Source: Conoideocrella luteorostrata
Taxonomy: Eukaryota > Ascomycota > Sordariomycetes > Hypocreales > Clavicipitaceae
Length of the DNA: 64,000 nt
Direction: 5' to 3'
Assembly: GCA_032433595.1 (NCBI GenBank)
Contig: JASWJB010000071.1
Span: 62,001-126,000 of the forward strand
Shown here: positions 22,412-33,692 of the stretch, in pieces
How the letters are laid out: each line of letters opens with the position of its first letter
Numbering within the stretch: position 1 is the first letter of the stretch
Position numbers and translations under genes: made by a program
Notes under the pieces: generated by a model
What the model was told of the DNA's origin: nothing
Database searches by the model: none
The model's input: the letters and a program-made list of their open reading frames with translations, nothing else

Positions 22412-24721
22412 TTACCACCGTCGACCGCTGGGCCCTTTGGGCGGATCCCTCACCAGCAATCTTACCTTGCCGTCCCCAATCTCGACGCCTTGACTGAGGA
22501 TGTCCACCGGTTCCTTCTGCTCTTCCGTCTGTTCCCTCGCGAGAGACTGATCCCAGCTTCGAGCATCGATACCGAGAATGCCTCCCATGCTGTTACGATC
22601 ACCTGGCACAGAGAACTCGCGATACGCGTACCGCCATTCGCTGAGAAAGTTGCGGATCGCCCTGCCCACTTTATCTTTGCCGTTTTTGCTGTGATGCCCT
22701 GTTCCAGTGATGGCGTATACGGGCCTCGGCTCTTTATTGTTATCCATGAGGATCTTCTCTAAATATTCCACGGCTTCTTCGGGATGGAGTCCGTGGAGAT
22801 CTACGTAAATTTCCGCTGAATTGTTGGCGCTTTTATTGCGATATTCGTAAAGTTCTCGCGCCGCCTCTCTGTGCGCTTTTCGCATCAAATCATTTTCGCT
22901 CTGGCCACGCAGACTAAGAGCTTTGGCAGCCCTGGCATCGTTTCGATTCCAAGCTTGAGCCGCACTTGCCACACAGAGTTAGAATCCACCATACTAGAAT
23001 AAAATAATTGTCCCCGGGGGATGATGGACCTTACCTTTGTAGAAATTTATTGCGCAAACCACCGTGTTTAATGGCGTCCTGGCGAGCTTTAAGATACGAC
23101 TTGTTGGCTCGGTCGCCTGTCTCCAGCCAAGGGACGTATTTGGGGTTTGGGATTGCCTGAGCTGCTGCGCTATTCTCGCCACCCTTGTTGGCGGAAGAGT
23201 TTCCATTACCTAGCCTTCTAGACTCGAGTCTCGGTGAGCCGGGAGCAGGAGACGGAGTCATCTTGACAATGTCGGCTAAGGAACTGGGGATATTTTCTTT
23301 ATGGCTGTGCCCGTGACCACCGCGCTTGCCATGGTGTTTCTTGCCCTGTCTCACGGAAGCAGAGCCGAGAGATGGGAAAGCCTCGTTGTCATCAATGGCC
23401 GGGGCACTGGCACCGGCGTCCCTCGCCTGATGCCGACTGCCAGGTCTAGAGCGCAGTCGCGGACTCTCAGTACCTTGAAAATGTCTTGGCCCTTGGGGTG
23501 GGTTGAGGCCCGCAGCTATGAGGCTTGCCCCGGCACCGCCAAAGTTATTTATTTGATCAAACCCTCCCGCCTGCAGGGTTGGGAATGAGCTGAGATCCTG
23601 CACCTGAAAATTTCCTTGCCCTTTGCTCGAGGCAGTTCCGTTTTCGTCCAACGAAAGCTTGTTCATAAATTTCGTAGGATCATGAGAGAATACACAGGTT
23701 TCGCCCGCAAGACAGTTGCCCATCATCCAATATCTGAGGAAAAAATCAGCCATTGCCAAAGAGGCCATATTGTCTACGACACTTACTTGCAAAGGTGATT
23801 GCTCAAGTCATGGCTAAATCGGCAGTCTGCACGCAAGCACTGGCCAGTCGACATGTAAAACTTACAAATCACTCCAGGCTTAGATTGGTTGTTGGGTGTA
23901 ACTGGGCGTCCATCCGAGGACGTTGACTTTCCTATCAGCACGGTCTTGGGCTCATCCAAACCGTTAGAAGGGGGCCCTCCATCTTGGCTTTGGCTCTCCA
24001 TGATGGATGCAATAGTGGCGCTTAAATCATAACCGTGAGAAGACAGGGCAGCCTCAATTTCCTCGTCTGTTCTTGTCTGACCCAGTATCGACCGGAGCAT
24101 GTCATAAGGAGACATGTCGATTTGTTGCGAGGACATGGAAGAAAACTCCGGCGCAGCGGCATTCAAGACGCTCGAACTACCCAAAGATGACGAAGCACTG
24201 GCCGCGTCGTCGTTGACCAGCCATTCCACATTCTCCGACTGATAGTCGCCCAGTATCTCAGTGGCGGGTGTAAAATCACTGGCAAATTCGTACGCGTTTA
24301 AGCTCGGACTATGCGGGATGACGGGCGTCGCAAGGGCTAACCGCGGGGACGCTCGAGGCGAGGAGAATGGAGAAGCAGCAGAAGACTTGGCCCTGTTGAA
24401 GGTTGAAGGGATGAACCCAGGTGGCGCGAGCGGGCTAACAGCCAGCCTTGGGGAGCCTGATAATGGCGTCGGTGACCCGCGCCAAGAGGCAGGAGAAGGC
24501 CGGCGCAGAATAGACGATCGTATCGGAGGTGGTGATGCAGACGAATTTCCCCCTTCCCGAAATCTCCACATTGCATCGAGAATAACATTGTCGAGAGAGG
24601 AGCCTGCCAGAGTGGTCTCCTTTTTCAGAAGCTCCTCCAGCTTGTCTGTCTTGTCTTCATCTTCTAACCTCGCATCCTGCAGAATAGGCAGGCACAAGTC
24701 GTAGTGCTCGTCAGAAACCAT
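22412..24721 (-). CDS. CCCH zinc-finger and Smr-domain RNA-binding protein
   Basis: Exons 24721-23787, 23733-23035 and 22964-22412 code 728 residues. The start MVSDEHYDLCL was chosen as the first ATG of a frame that is open but ATG-less upstream. A conserved N-terminal helical segment is followed by a serine/proline-rich linker, then a CUE-like helix (PYDMLRSILGQTRTDEEIEAALSSHGYDL in two halves). Two CCCH fingers flank the first intron: CKFYMSTGQCLRADCRFSH and CKYWMMGNCLAGETCVFSH. The C-terminus has the DUF1771 helix (AWNRNDARAAKALSLRGQ) and an Smr domain with the DLHGL motif and TGTGHHSKNGK. Smr domains bind or cut RNA, and related yeast proteins act on stalled ribosomes and no-go mRNA decay. 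A cytoplasmic mRNA quality-control role is inference. Confidence 0.88.
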
Positions 24722-26449
24722 GGCGGCTGTGGATTCTCCGACGTCAAGAGATGAGCTCTTGGTGTGCTTATACGGGCACAAGTGGTGTTGGTACGAAGAG
24801 GTTTAGGTTTAGGCAAGCACAGAAGCAGAAGAGACACGATGGCGCAACGAGCCTGGGCACTAGGATGTAGTAGGTACGAGGGAACCAAATCGAGAAGGTA
24901 CGATGAGTCGGTCTTCTAAGTCAAAGTCGGGTATGTATATGGTCGTCGGCAGTCGAAAGGTAAGGGATGTGTGTGAGAGGGGCAATCTAGAAACACCAAG
25001 TCAGGAGCGACGACGCGTGCAAGGGCTGGTGGCAAATGAGGGAGACTTACGCCGGTAGAGAACAGAGGAGAAAAGAAAAGAAATAAAGCTTGACGCTGCA
25101 GCCGGAAGCAGCAAAACGCAAGTCAAAAGTCAAAAGCGAAGAACAGGTCACGCGAAAAGTTGGCAAACGGAAGAACGAGGCAGTCGTCGTCGGGGAAGAA
25201 GGGACCAAGCTACTCTGTCGGAATGGAGAGCTCACATTGCGCCACAGCAATGCGAAGTCCAGCGAGGTCACGATGAAGATGACAAAGTGCCCGGCAAATA
25301 GGCTCGTTAGCAACGGGAGGATATGGCAGCAGTTGAACCGCGCGCACGCAGAACCGCCATGCGCCAGAAGTCGGTGCCAAATACGGAGCGGGAGGCGATG
25401 CAGCCAAGTTGAAGCAAATACGAGGCTTCGTTGATTATAGAATGCCGGGCTGACGCGGTTGGTACCGAGTGAGTGAGATGAGGTCAACTACGGAGCAGTC
25501 GGTGCACGTATGTTTGCTGGGGGGGAACTAGTAACTAGGTAGGGGTCGGGGCTGGACCTTGCCAGAGGACGCCCTGCCCGCCCTGCCTCGCCCTGTCTCG
25601 CTCGCCTTGTAACTGTTGCCCCCATCCCGCCCCCCGTGGAGTCGGAGCTAACTGCGGAGTAGCTGCCATGCGGGAGACAGTTTAACTGAGCCATTTCGTC
25701 CACATTGTCCAATTGACCCTTTCAATTCGAACGCCCACCACAGATGCAATTAAAGCTTATTATTAATAAAATATATTACCTAAATAAGTAACTAAGCTAT
25801 ATAATTTTTTTTCTTTTTTTTTCTCTCTCTTGTGTTTTTGGTCGCTAAGGCATTATCTCTTGCGGAGTTAATGCCACCTCGAGGGTTCAGTTAAACTGTC
25901 CCCCGCTTGGCTGCGACGTTCATTGCAGCAAGCAAGGCTTTAGAGCAGAACTGCCAATTCGAAGTAAACGTGCTCAGCTTGTTGGTCCCAGCCGGCCAGC
26001 CAAAGGTGGACACTTTAACTACGTAATTAAACTCCCTGAGGTAACTAATGAACATACAGCAACCAAGACGGAGCAGTGATTTTATACATAGCAAGGAGTC
26101 TGTGTGATATCGAAGTAAACAGTATGTGCCCTGGGCTTCCCCCCCTTTCCATATACCGCGGAACAGCTGTACATATACATATCACCATGCTTGCATCGGT
26201 CGTAACCTCAACAGTCTGCCAAGCCTTCAAAACAACCGAGCTGCGAGCATTGTGGCATAGAATGCGTAAGCTCCGCAGAGGAGTTCTATATGGTTTGTAA
26301 GATTCAAATTAATTCGATAACCACGCCCAGGTATTGATGCAGACATTGGCTAGTGGTTTATCAATTGATATGTGCATTGACATTCATTGTTATATACAGT
26401 CTTTGGCGTTATACTTTACAATTATATACTATAGTTTGTTCTATTCCCT
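24722..26449. other. Intergenic region between CCCH/Smr and JmjC genes, with a MITE
   Basis: It contains the upstream region of the CCCH/Smr gene. A GTAAGTC donor on the minus strand at about 25051 may belong to a 5'-UTR intron. The region also contains a MITE (25667-25909) and the 3' flank of the JmjC gene. No further gene was recognised. Confidence 0.6.
25667..25909. mobile_element. MITE copy 1 (243 bp, terminal inverted repeats of about 26 bp)
   Basis: The left end CATGCGGGAGACAGTTTAAC and the reverse complement of the right end CAAGCGGGGGACAGTTTAAC match for about 26 bp with three mismatches. The interior is AT-rich, has no coding frame and includes a poly-T tract. Direct GCTGC pentamers flank the element (25662-25666 and 25910-25914), a candidate target-site duplication. 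A second copy in the same orientation is at 63577-63834. Lack of any transposase frame makes it a non-autonomous element; the superfamily cannot be assigned from this alone. Confidence 0.88.
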
Positions 26450-28084
26450 TCAGGGTATTTCATCGTCTTCATCGCCGCCAAATCCAAAGCTAAATCCTCC
26501 ACCAAGACTCTCGTTGCTGTCTCCCTTACCAATAGCCGCATCCCATTTTCGTTTCTTTCCACTTTTTCTATCCGCCAGATCCAGAGCCTTCTCCAAAGCT
26601 TCTGGATACTTCTGTCCGAGCCGTTCTTTAAATAGCTCAAACGGCTGCTCAACGTTGCGGGCAAACCCAGACACCTGGTCGCTCTTGTCTCTCATAAACA
26701 ACATGACTTCTGATAGCAGGTTCAAGTCGGGAGACTGGGGCACAAAATTCTGAGTCAAGGCAATCCCACTCTCAAGGTTCACCACGAGATGCCACCAGCC
26801 ACTGGGGACATGCAGAATTTCTCCTGTATGGCAAATGCCTTCCACACATTCTGGGAGGAGCCTGGCTTCTTCGTGGAAAGTTAAGAGCCACTCGGCAATG
26901 CTTAGAGGACTAGTCACCTCACTGCTGTCCGCGGATACATAGACCCCCGGAACTTGGGCAGTTGGAGGGAACATGATCCAGTACTTCGAGCCTTGAATGA
27001 TGGCGTTCCAGGCACTCGTACCGTTGGGATCTTTGTGGAAGGTAGAGCCGCTTCGCTCGGGTCCAATAATCAGCCATCGGTGCGCTGGTCGTTCATCTCC
27101 CAAAACTTCGAACAAATCAGGACCAAAGCAGTCGGGTCTCCAATAGGCGGCCCCGTCTTCATGCCCGACGGTGATACCCATCTTCTCGGCAAACTTGCGA
27201 TCAAATAGATACAGCGGACTTTCATCCTTGTTGTCTCTCATATACTCGCAATATTTCTCCATTGTCCAATCGACGGCTTCTGCCCGAAATTCAACATTAG
27301 CATATGCATTGCGCAACTCGTCAATAGTCCACTTGGTGCAGACAGGCCAGTCTTGAATGCACTCTGTGAGAATGAATGGCTTCTCGGTCCATCGGTCTGC
27401 ATATTGTTCGTAAGTCAGGGAGTCCATCCGGCAGATTTGGTTAACCTTGGGAATATGTTTCGCAAAATTCGACAATATGATATTACTACAAGCGAATGGC
27501 CGATGCAGTACGTCAGAAAAGACGTTGCCACAGTCTACGTAAGCCTCCCGAATCTTAGGCAACGCCAGGAAAGTCGATCTCCATGAACCAAGCCACTTGA
27601 GAGGCCGACTATGCTCCGCAGATAACCTGGTTGAGCAAAGAGACATTAGTCACACAAGTTACACATTGCGTAGAGCTCCACGTCTTGATAGGGGATCTAG
27701 GATTGAGGCAGATGAGTAAAGCTGAGTCAGAGGGAGAACTTACAGCAGGAATTGGGCCTTCCACAGCTCGTCTGAGTGACAAAAAGCAAAGAGGAATTTG
27801 CAAGTTGCGCCCAGATTCAGTAATGATTGTGCATCGAACTGCTCCAAGACCAGCATGAGCATCTCGTCCGGCAGAATAGCCCACCTACCAGTCTTTGTCT
27901 TTGCATGTGGCCCATTGGAGAGATAGCGATTGCCCAGCGGCTTTACGCCGAGTGCATGTGAGGGAATAGAGTCACCTTGGATGACACTACCATCATCAAG
28001 CGAGGGTGGCTCGACAACTTCATGTAATTCTCTAGTAATGCCGTTGGTTTGCTGGTGACTGGGGTGCGAGATGGCTGACGGCAT
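26450..28084 (-). CDS. F-box and JmjC-domain protein, JMJD6-like 2-oxoglutarate oxygenase
   Basis: Exons 28084-27744 and 27626-26450 give 505 residues. The intron has a good branch site (GACTAATG) and a CAG acceptor. An F-box (about 70-112: AILPDEMLMLVLEQFDAQSLLNLGATCKF in two halves) precedes a JmjC barrel. The iron-binding triad is visible as His311 and Asp313 in STFHKDPNGTSAWN and His393 in PSGWWHLVVN; the surrounding text is that of the JMJD6/PSR group. These enzymes hydroxylate lysines or demethylate proteins. The F-box would link this one to an SCF ubiquitin ligase through Skp1. The C-terminus has a basic nuclear-type stretch (DRKSGKKRKWDAA) and an acidic tail. All metal ligands are present, so an active enzyme is expected; the substrate is unknown. 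Confidence 0.92.
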
Positions 28085-29249
28085 GGTTCCGATTTAATAG
28101 GACTACTATCGTGCCGCGGCGTCGATATTTACTGAGGCTCTGCGTCACTTGGATAAAATTAGTGCGGTAAATTGAGCTTAGCCAAGCAGCTGCGCATAGA
28201 GTGAGTCAGAGGCGAGGATGCAAGGCAAAACGAAATTGAATGAATTTTGGGGATCCTGGTAACTACACGGCAGGGCGAAGGGGGAGAAAAAAAAATTGGT
28301 CATCCAACGGAGTCACCGTTCAGTCAGTGTGCGTCAAGTTGAGGCAACAAGAGAAGGGTTTGTGTGCCTGCGGTGGTGCCGACATGGATTGGATGTGGTT
28401 GTGTGGTACGGAGTACATGCGTCCAATAGGCGCAGCAGACGAAAGATAGCCAGAGACAAAGTTCCAGTGAGGGCAAGCATGATACGCCGTACAGGGGCCG
28501 GGTAAAACAGAGGCAAGTTGGTTGAAAAAAAAAAAAGCTTCTGGAATACTACCTACCGCGTCCATGTGTCCCAGTGTCACAATATTTGTTGCTTCACTAA
28601 TGCGTAGGATGTCTAGAATTTAATGGCCTTCATGGACGGGGCAAATTAAGCAGCATGGTGTTGCATGGGTATGGCTGTGGATGTGGGCGACGACAATCTG
28701 AGTGGGGTGCCCGAGAGAGCTGAGAGAAGGGGAGAAAATTCCTCCCACGCGAAAAGTGGCATATCCACAGGCACGCCGAGATGGAGTGAATTGCCTGGCA
28801 CTGCTGGGTGGAGGAGGAGGGTTAGAGGGTGCATTGGTGGGTGACGCCCCAGCAAAAATGCGCTTTCAATTGCTGTGGTACGCTCAAAGAAGTACCCTAA
28901 GCGTGGGGCACACAGCCTTCTCCATCGCTCCTGATTGGACATCTGGTCTGGGCTTGCGAAAAATATACAAGCGGCCAACGCCCCTCCGCCGACAATTTTT
29001 TTCTTCCCTCAAACCCTTCCTCCAAGGAACATCACAGCAAAATATCACGAACATTCCTAGATTACGTTTCAGCTCTCGCATTTTACGAGAGCCTACGAAT
29101 CTAGTCGACTTAATTTTCTTTCTCGACCCGTTGCAGCCTTCCCAGTGAGGAGCCTGCCATTTTTTTCCGACTTCGTCGCCCCGCGCCTTTCCGCATTATC
29201 TAGGTCGAGCTGCGCTTGATCTAGATTTTCCAACCACCAAACCGCAATC
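28085..29249. other. Divergent promoter region between the JmjC gene and eIF4A
   Basis: No gene is seen. An exact TACGGAGTA lies at 28407-28415. An inverted CCAAT box (GATTGG) lies at about 28932, and a long pyrimidine-rich tract at about 28988-29030, as expected for a highly expressed fungal gene such as eIF4A. Confidence 0.6.
28930..29249 (+). promoter_or_regulatory. Likely eIF4A promoter and 5' leader (inverted CCAAT, CT-rich tract)
   Basis: An ATTGG element at about 28933 is followed by a CT-rich stretch at 28988-29030, and then a leader with further pyrimidine runs up to the ATG at 29250. The placement is by analogy with strong fungal promoters; no transcription start was observed. Confidence 0.4.
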
Positions 29250-30558
29250 ATGGCTACCGACAAGGGACTCGAGGACGTCCCCGAGGGTGAGTTGTCGATA
29301 AAATGAGGTGTTTGGCGTTATGGGCACTGCTAGGCTTGATATGAGAGGCATCGCGTCGTACCCTTGTCTTTGTCTGCATTCCATTTCAGGGTGATAACGG
29401 AAACTACCTGCTTCCTTCACCCATGTCGGACAGGACCATGGGATGCCGCTGTGCCCCACACGAAAACATCAAATTCATGATAGTGTCAAGAGGCTGACCA
29501 GGTATTTCCCCGTGGATAGGACAGATCGAGTCCAACTACGATGAGACCGTCGACTCCTTCGATGACATGGCTCTCAAGGCTGAGCTTCTCCGAGGTGGTA
29601 AGTAGTGTTTTTCTTCCTGGAGCGAGCATATATCATGAGTGCGCTTGCGTAAGCACCGCGCACAAAGGAACAAGGAACACCAGAGCCCTAACTGTCCAAC
29701 TCTTCAGTCTATGCCTACGGTTTCGAGCGTCCCTCTGCTATTCAGCAGCGCGCCATCATGCCCGTTATCAAGGGCCACGATGTCATTGCCCAGGCCCAGT
29801 CTGGTACTGGCAAGACGGCTACTTTCTCTATTTCCGTCCTTCAGAAGATTGACCCCTCGGTCAAGCAGTGCCAGGCTCTTATCTTGGCCCCTACTCGTGA
29901 GCTCGCGCAGCAGATCCAAAAGGTCGTTGTCGCCATCGGTGACTTCATGAATGTTGAGTGCCACGCCTGTATTGGTGGTACCAGCGTCCGTGATGACATG
30001 AAGGCTCTTCAGGACGGCCCCCAAGTCGTTGTCGGTACACCTGGCCGTGTTCACGACATGATTCAGCGCCGTTTCCTCAAGACTGATGCCATGAAGATGT
30101 TCGTCCTTGACGAGGCTGATGAAATGTTGTCTCGTGGTTTCACCGACCAGATCTACGACATCTTCCAGCTCCTGCCTCAGTCTACCCAGGTCGTTCTCCT
30201 GTCCGCCACCATGCCCCAGGACGTCCTCGAGGTCACCACCCGATTCATGCGCGACCCCGTCCGTATCCTGGTGAAGAAGGACGAACTTACCCTGGAAGGT
30301 ATCAAGCAGTTCTACATTGCCGTTGAGAAGGAGGAGTGGAAGCTCGACACCCTCTCTGACTTGTATGAGACTGTTACCATTACCCAAGCCGTCATTTTCT
30401 GCAACACCCGCAGAAAGGTCGACTGGCTCACCGACAAGCTCACTGCCCGTGACTTCACCGTCTCTGCCATGCACGGTGACATGGACCAGGCTCAGCGTGA
30501 CCTGATTATGAAGGAGTTCCGATCCGGTTCTTCTCGTGTCCTGATTGCCACTGATTTG

Positions 30559-30590
<32 letters not shown>

Positions 30591-30786
30591 CCTGGTCATC
30601 AACTACGATCTCCCTGCGAACCGTGAGAACTACATCCACCGCATCGGTCGTGGTGGTCGATTTGGCCGAAAGGGTGTCGCTATCAACTTCGTCACTGCTG
30701 AGGATGTCCGCATGATGCGTGAGATTGAGCAGTTCTACAGCACCCAGATCGAGGAAATGCCCATGAACGTTGCCGACCTCATCTAA
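29250..30786 (+). CDS. tif1: Translation initiation factor eIF4A (DEAD-box RNA helicase)
   Basis: Exons 29250-29286, 29520-29597 and 29708-30786 give 397 residues, the usual eIF4A length. All helicase motifs are intact: Q-motif [12 protein letters not shown]; motif I AQSGTGKT (68-75); PTRELA (100-105); TPGR (149-152); DEAD (173-176); SAT (204-206); ARGID; and HRIGRGGR near 360. eIF4A unwinds mRNA 5' leaders as part of eIF4F. The first exon codes only 12 residues, and both introns interrupt the N-terminal extension, the first being 233 nt. The codons are strongly C-ending, fitting high expression. It is transcribed divergently from the JmjC gene. Confidence 0.98.
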
Positions 30787-31988
30787 ACGTATTTTTTAAG
30801 TATTTCTCTCTTACAACAAATATCCTCTCAGTTACTTCCGTTCTCGGGCTGCTCCGTCACTCAGCAGCCTCCTTCTGCGACAGCAGTTTGGCATCTTTGG
30901 CCAGGGGGGGTGGAGGGGAAAGGGAAGTGGGGGAGTTGTTTTAACCGGTTGTTTCCTTTGTTGCAGTTCTTCTTGATAGATTCGCGTTTCTCTAGAGTTG
31001 ACATTTTGAGGTTGAGGCCGCTTTCCGGATCATATTTCCTATGGGGGGGTGGAGCCTCGGGGAGGTTTAAAAAGAATGGAACAGCTGCGCAACGAAAGCC
31101 TCCGAGATTTGTCTTTTGCACCTTAATGAAATTACAAGGTGTGGGTGGGGGCTAACCAAAAAGTAATGCAATAGTTTCTTCTTTTTTACCTTTTTTTTTC
31201 GCCTACGGTGTCCGTATCTAGGAGTCGCTTAGTTCATGATGACTTATCTGTTCAACTTTTATCTTTACATGCATGCTGCATAATCTTAACGACGCTCATG
31301 TGAGCCAATATTTTTGATCGTATGTGATGTTAGCCACCGACCAGGAGGATTACTAGTTGGATGGATGACTTCTACCGGTTATTTTGCCTTCATCAGTTTA
31401 GATCTTTGTGAAAGCACAACTCGGCAATGTTTTATCATATGGAGGGTCATATCATCTCCCATAGTCTGTCAAATATGGAAAGTTCCCCACGAGTAAGCAG
31501 CAAAGGTCGGTCTCAAGGTGGGCCAGGGCCAGGGCTGGCAGGTTGAATCCACCACAGTCCATCGGGGGTGTTGAAAATACGCCGACATATCAAAAGCTAC
31601 CTACTGCGAGGTACTTATGGCGAGATGCTCCCTGTTTTTCTGTGATGGAAATGTCACCGTGGATGATGCATGGTGAGAACATTTTGCTTATACGCACAAT
31701 TCATGACTATACAAAATGAAAAATTATGGCTATGTACCTTGTACTGTTTCAAAGTCAAAAGCTTACAACTGCAACTTATAAAAAGTCTTTGAGGCTGCTC
31801 CCAAATAACGCCTAAAAATGGTATAACCTCAAGAATAAGATTTGAAAAGGCGGCCCACCACCCACGCAGACACTTAGCTGCTTGTCATTCATTACATGCC
31901 CAACCACGGCTTTAATACAAAAAAAAGCCACATTATGCACTTCCCTTTTTTTTTAACATTCTAATTCACTTCGTTGCACTTCACTTTC
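30787..31988. other. Convergent intergenic region between eIF4A and the MARVEL-like gene
   Basis: It holds the eIF4A 3' flank and the 3' flank of the MARVEL-like gene, with several T-rich runs and no recognisable gene. Confidence 0.6.
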
Positions 31989-33692
31989 TCAACTGGCTTG
32001 GCCAAACATGGTTTGATGAGGCGGCGGGCTCTTGATAGCCTGGCCGGCATACGCGCCGGGAATAGGAACGGCTTCATATGTTGGCTCATCGGCCGCCTGA
32101 GGAGCATGCTGTGGCTCGGCAGGCGGTGACGGTGATCGTGGAGCAGAGGGCGCGAAGGCTGCTTGAACGGTCTTGGGGGTGGCTGACGGCGCCTTGGAGG
32201 GTGGTGCTTGAAGCTTGAAGCTAGGCTGGGGGGAATTAAACTGTGATTGGGGTATCGCGACCTTGCCTCCGGGAGTGAATGGGCTTGATTCCTCAATGTC
32301 GGAGAGGTTTCTGTAAGCAGCGGGTGGGTGGCGGGGAGACATGGCGTAGTTGCTCAAGGCCGGCGACTTGGGGCCGTAATGAGAGAATGCAGGAGACTTG
32401 GGACCAAATCCAGGGGTGTTGGGGGCAGATTGGGAGCGGAGTTGAGCAAGGTAGAGATCGGAGCGAGCGCGGTCTCGCATATCCATAGATTTCATGAGGC
32501 GGCGCTTCGAGTAGAATCGGTAAAAGACGATGCTGTAAAGAGAGATGCTGATAACCTCGACGACGATTTCGATGATAATGCAGATGAGGGTCCAATTTTG
32601 CAAGCGGCAGACGAGAGCGTAGTCGACCTTGTCTGCATAGATCTCGGCACGCTGGTTGTTCACGCACGCCCATCCCCACATGTCCTTGTTATTACTGTTG
32701 TTCTTGCTATGCTGGAAGATGACAGCCGTAGCTACCCAGAGAAGCATGCTCAAGATGAACTAGATTGCGCCAATGATGGATGATTAGTAAAGTTTACAAA
32801 GCCAACAGGAAATTCAGAACAGTGAATGAGCTTACCCAACCAATAGCAAACATGGTGTAATATGTGTTGACCTTGGTGGCTCTCTTGTGGCCTCCTCGGC
32901 AGTATGCAAGGAAAACCAAAACGCAGGCAAAGAGGGACACGCAAGCCATAGCAAGGGTAAGCTTCTGAGGCCAAGCCGTCTGCTGTGTGTTGGGAGCCCA
33001 GGGCGTGAACTTGCTGGCTGCGGCAAGAGACTTGGTGGAATTGAAGATGGCAAAGGACGCTGACAGCATCGACAAGATGATCAGGGAGCAGCTGAAATTG
33101 ACACCTCGCAAGGCAAACTTGGCCATGCGAACTCGCGTTTTAATTTTCTGCGGACCAAAATGTTAACATTGGTATACCGTGAAGGATAAACAACGGTCAA
33201 GTTGATAAACATACCACATCCTTAGCTTGCTGTTTGTCGTTCTGAGTCTCTCGCTTCTCGAGCAAATTCTCTTCCCGGAAAGTTGGGCTCAGGGGGTTGC
33301 TAAATTGTCTAGCAGGTGTTCCTGGCACCTTCATGGCGCTCTTGAGAGGGGACTTGGGCCCGGCGGTAGACTCATGATTGTTGCTGATGTAGCCGAAGCC
33401 AACTACACCAGGTTGCGAGTCACCCGTACTGGGCTTCTCGGGGTCTGCAAACGGCGACTGCTTCATATCGACAGGAGAGTGTACAGACGTAGCTTCTGCG
33501 AAACGAGGCGTCCGAGGAACCTTGAGCGAACTGTTTGTGGATGAAGAGTCTGATCGCTTAGGAGTCAAATTAAGCGCGACTGGCCGCTTCTTCTCATCAA
33601 AGCCTATAAGGTTCAACCTCGTTAGTTACATGTTCTCCGGAACAGGTTGGTTTAAATTCATGCCACGAAAATGACGGACCTTTCCCGGCCAT
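31989..33692 (-). CDS. MARVEL-like tetraspan membrane protein with long cytosolic tails
   Basis: Exons 33692-33680, 33603-33215, 33147-32836 and 32759-31989 code 494 residues. The first exon codes only MAGK plus one base, supported by phase and by the acceptor after a TAACTAAC branch site. Residues about 5-135 are a Ser/Pro-rich cytosolic region. Then come four hydrophobic segments: SLIILSMLSASFAIF; LTLAMACVSLFACVLVFLAY; a third starting TMFAIGW and running into FILSMLLWVATAVIF; and TLICIIIEIVVEVISISLYS. This spacing fits fungal MARVEL-type plasma-membrane proteins. The C-terminal tail (about 250 residues) is rich in SP and TP sites, suggesting heavy phosphorylation. No catalytic motif is seen. 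Function is unknown; a role in membrane domains is inferred from topology only. Confidence 0.85.

Noticed and set aside
27609..27743. A 32-34 nt micro-exon in the JmjC gene intron (after CTAG at about 27695)
   Set aside because: Neither length gives the phase needed for the next exon, while one 117-nt intron does.
29704..30639. 311-codon open frame on the minus strand opposite eIF4A
   Set aside because: It is the shadow of strongly C-ending eIF4A codons and has no motif of its own; the plus-strand protein is unmistakable.
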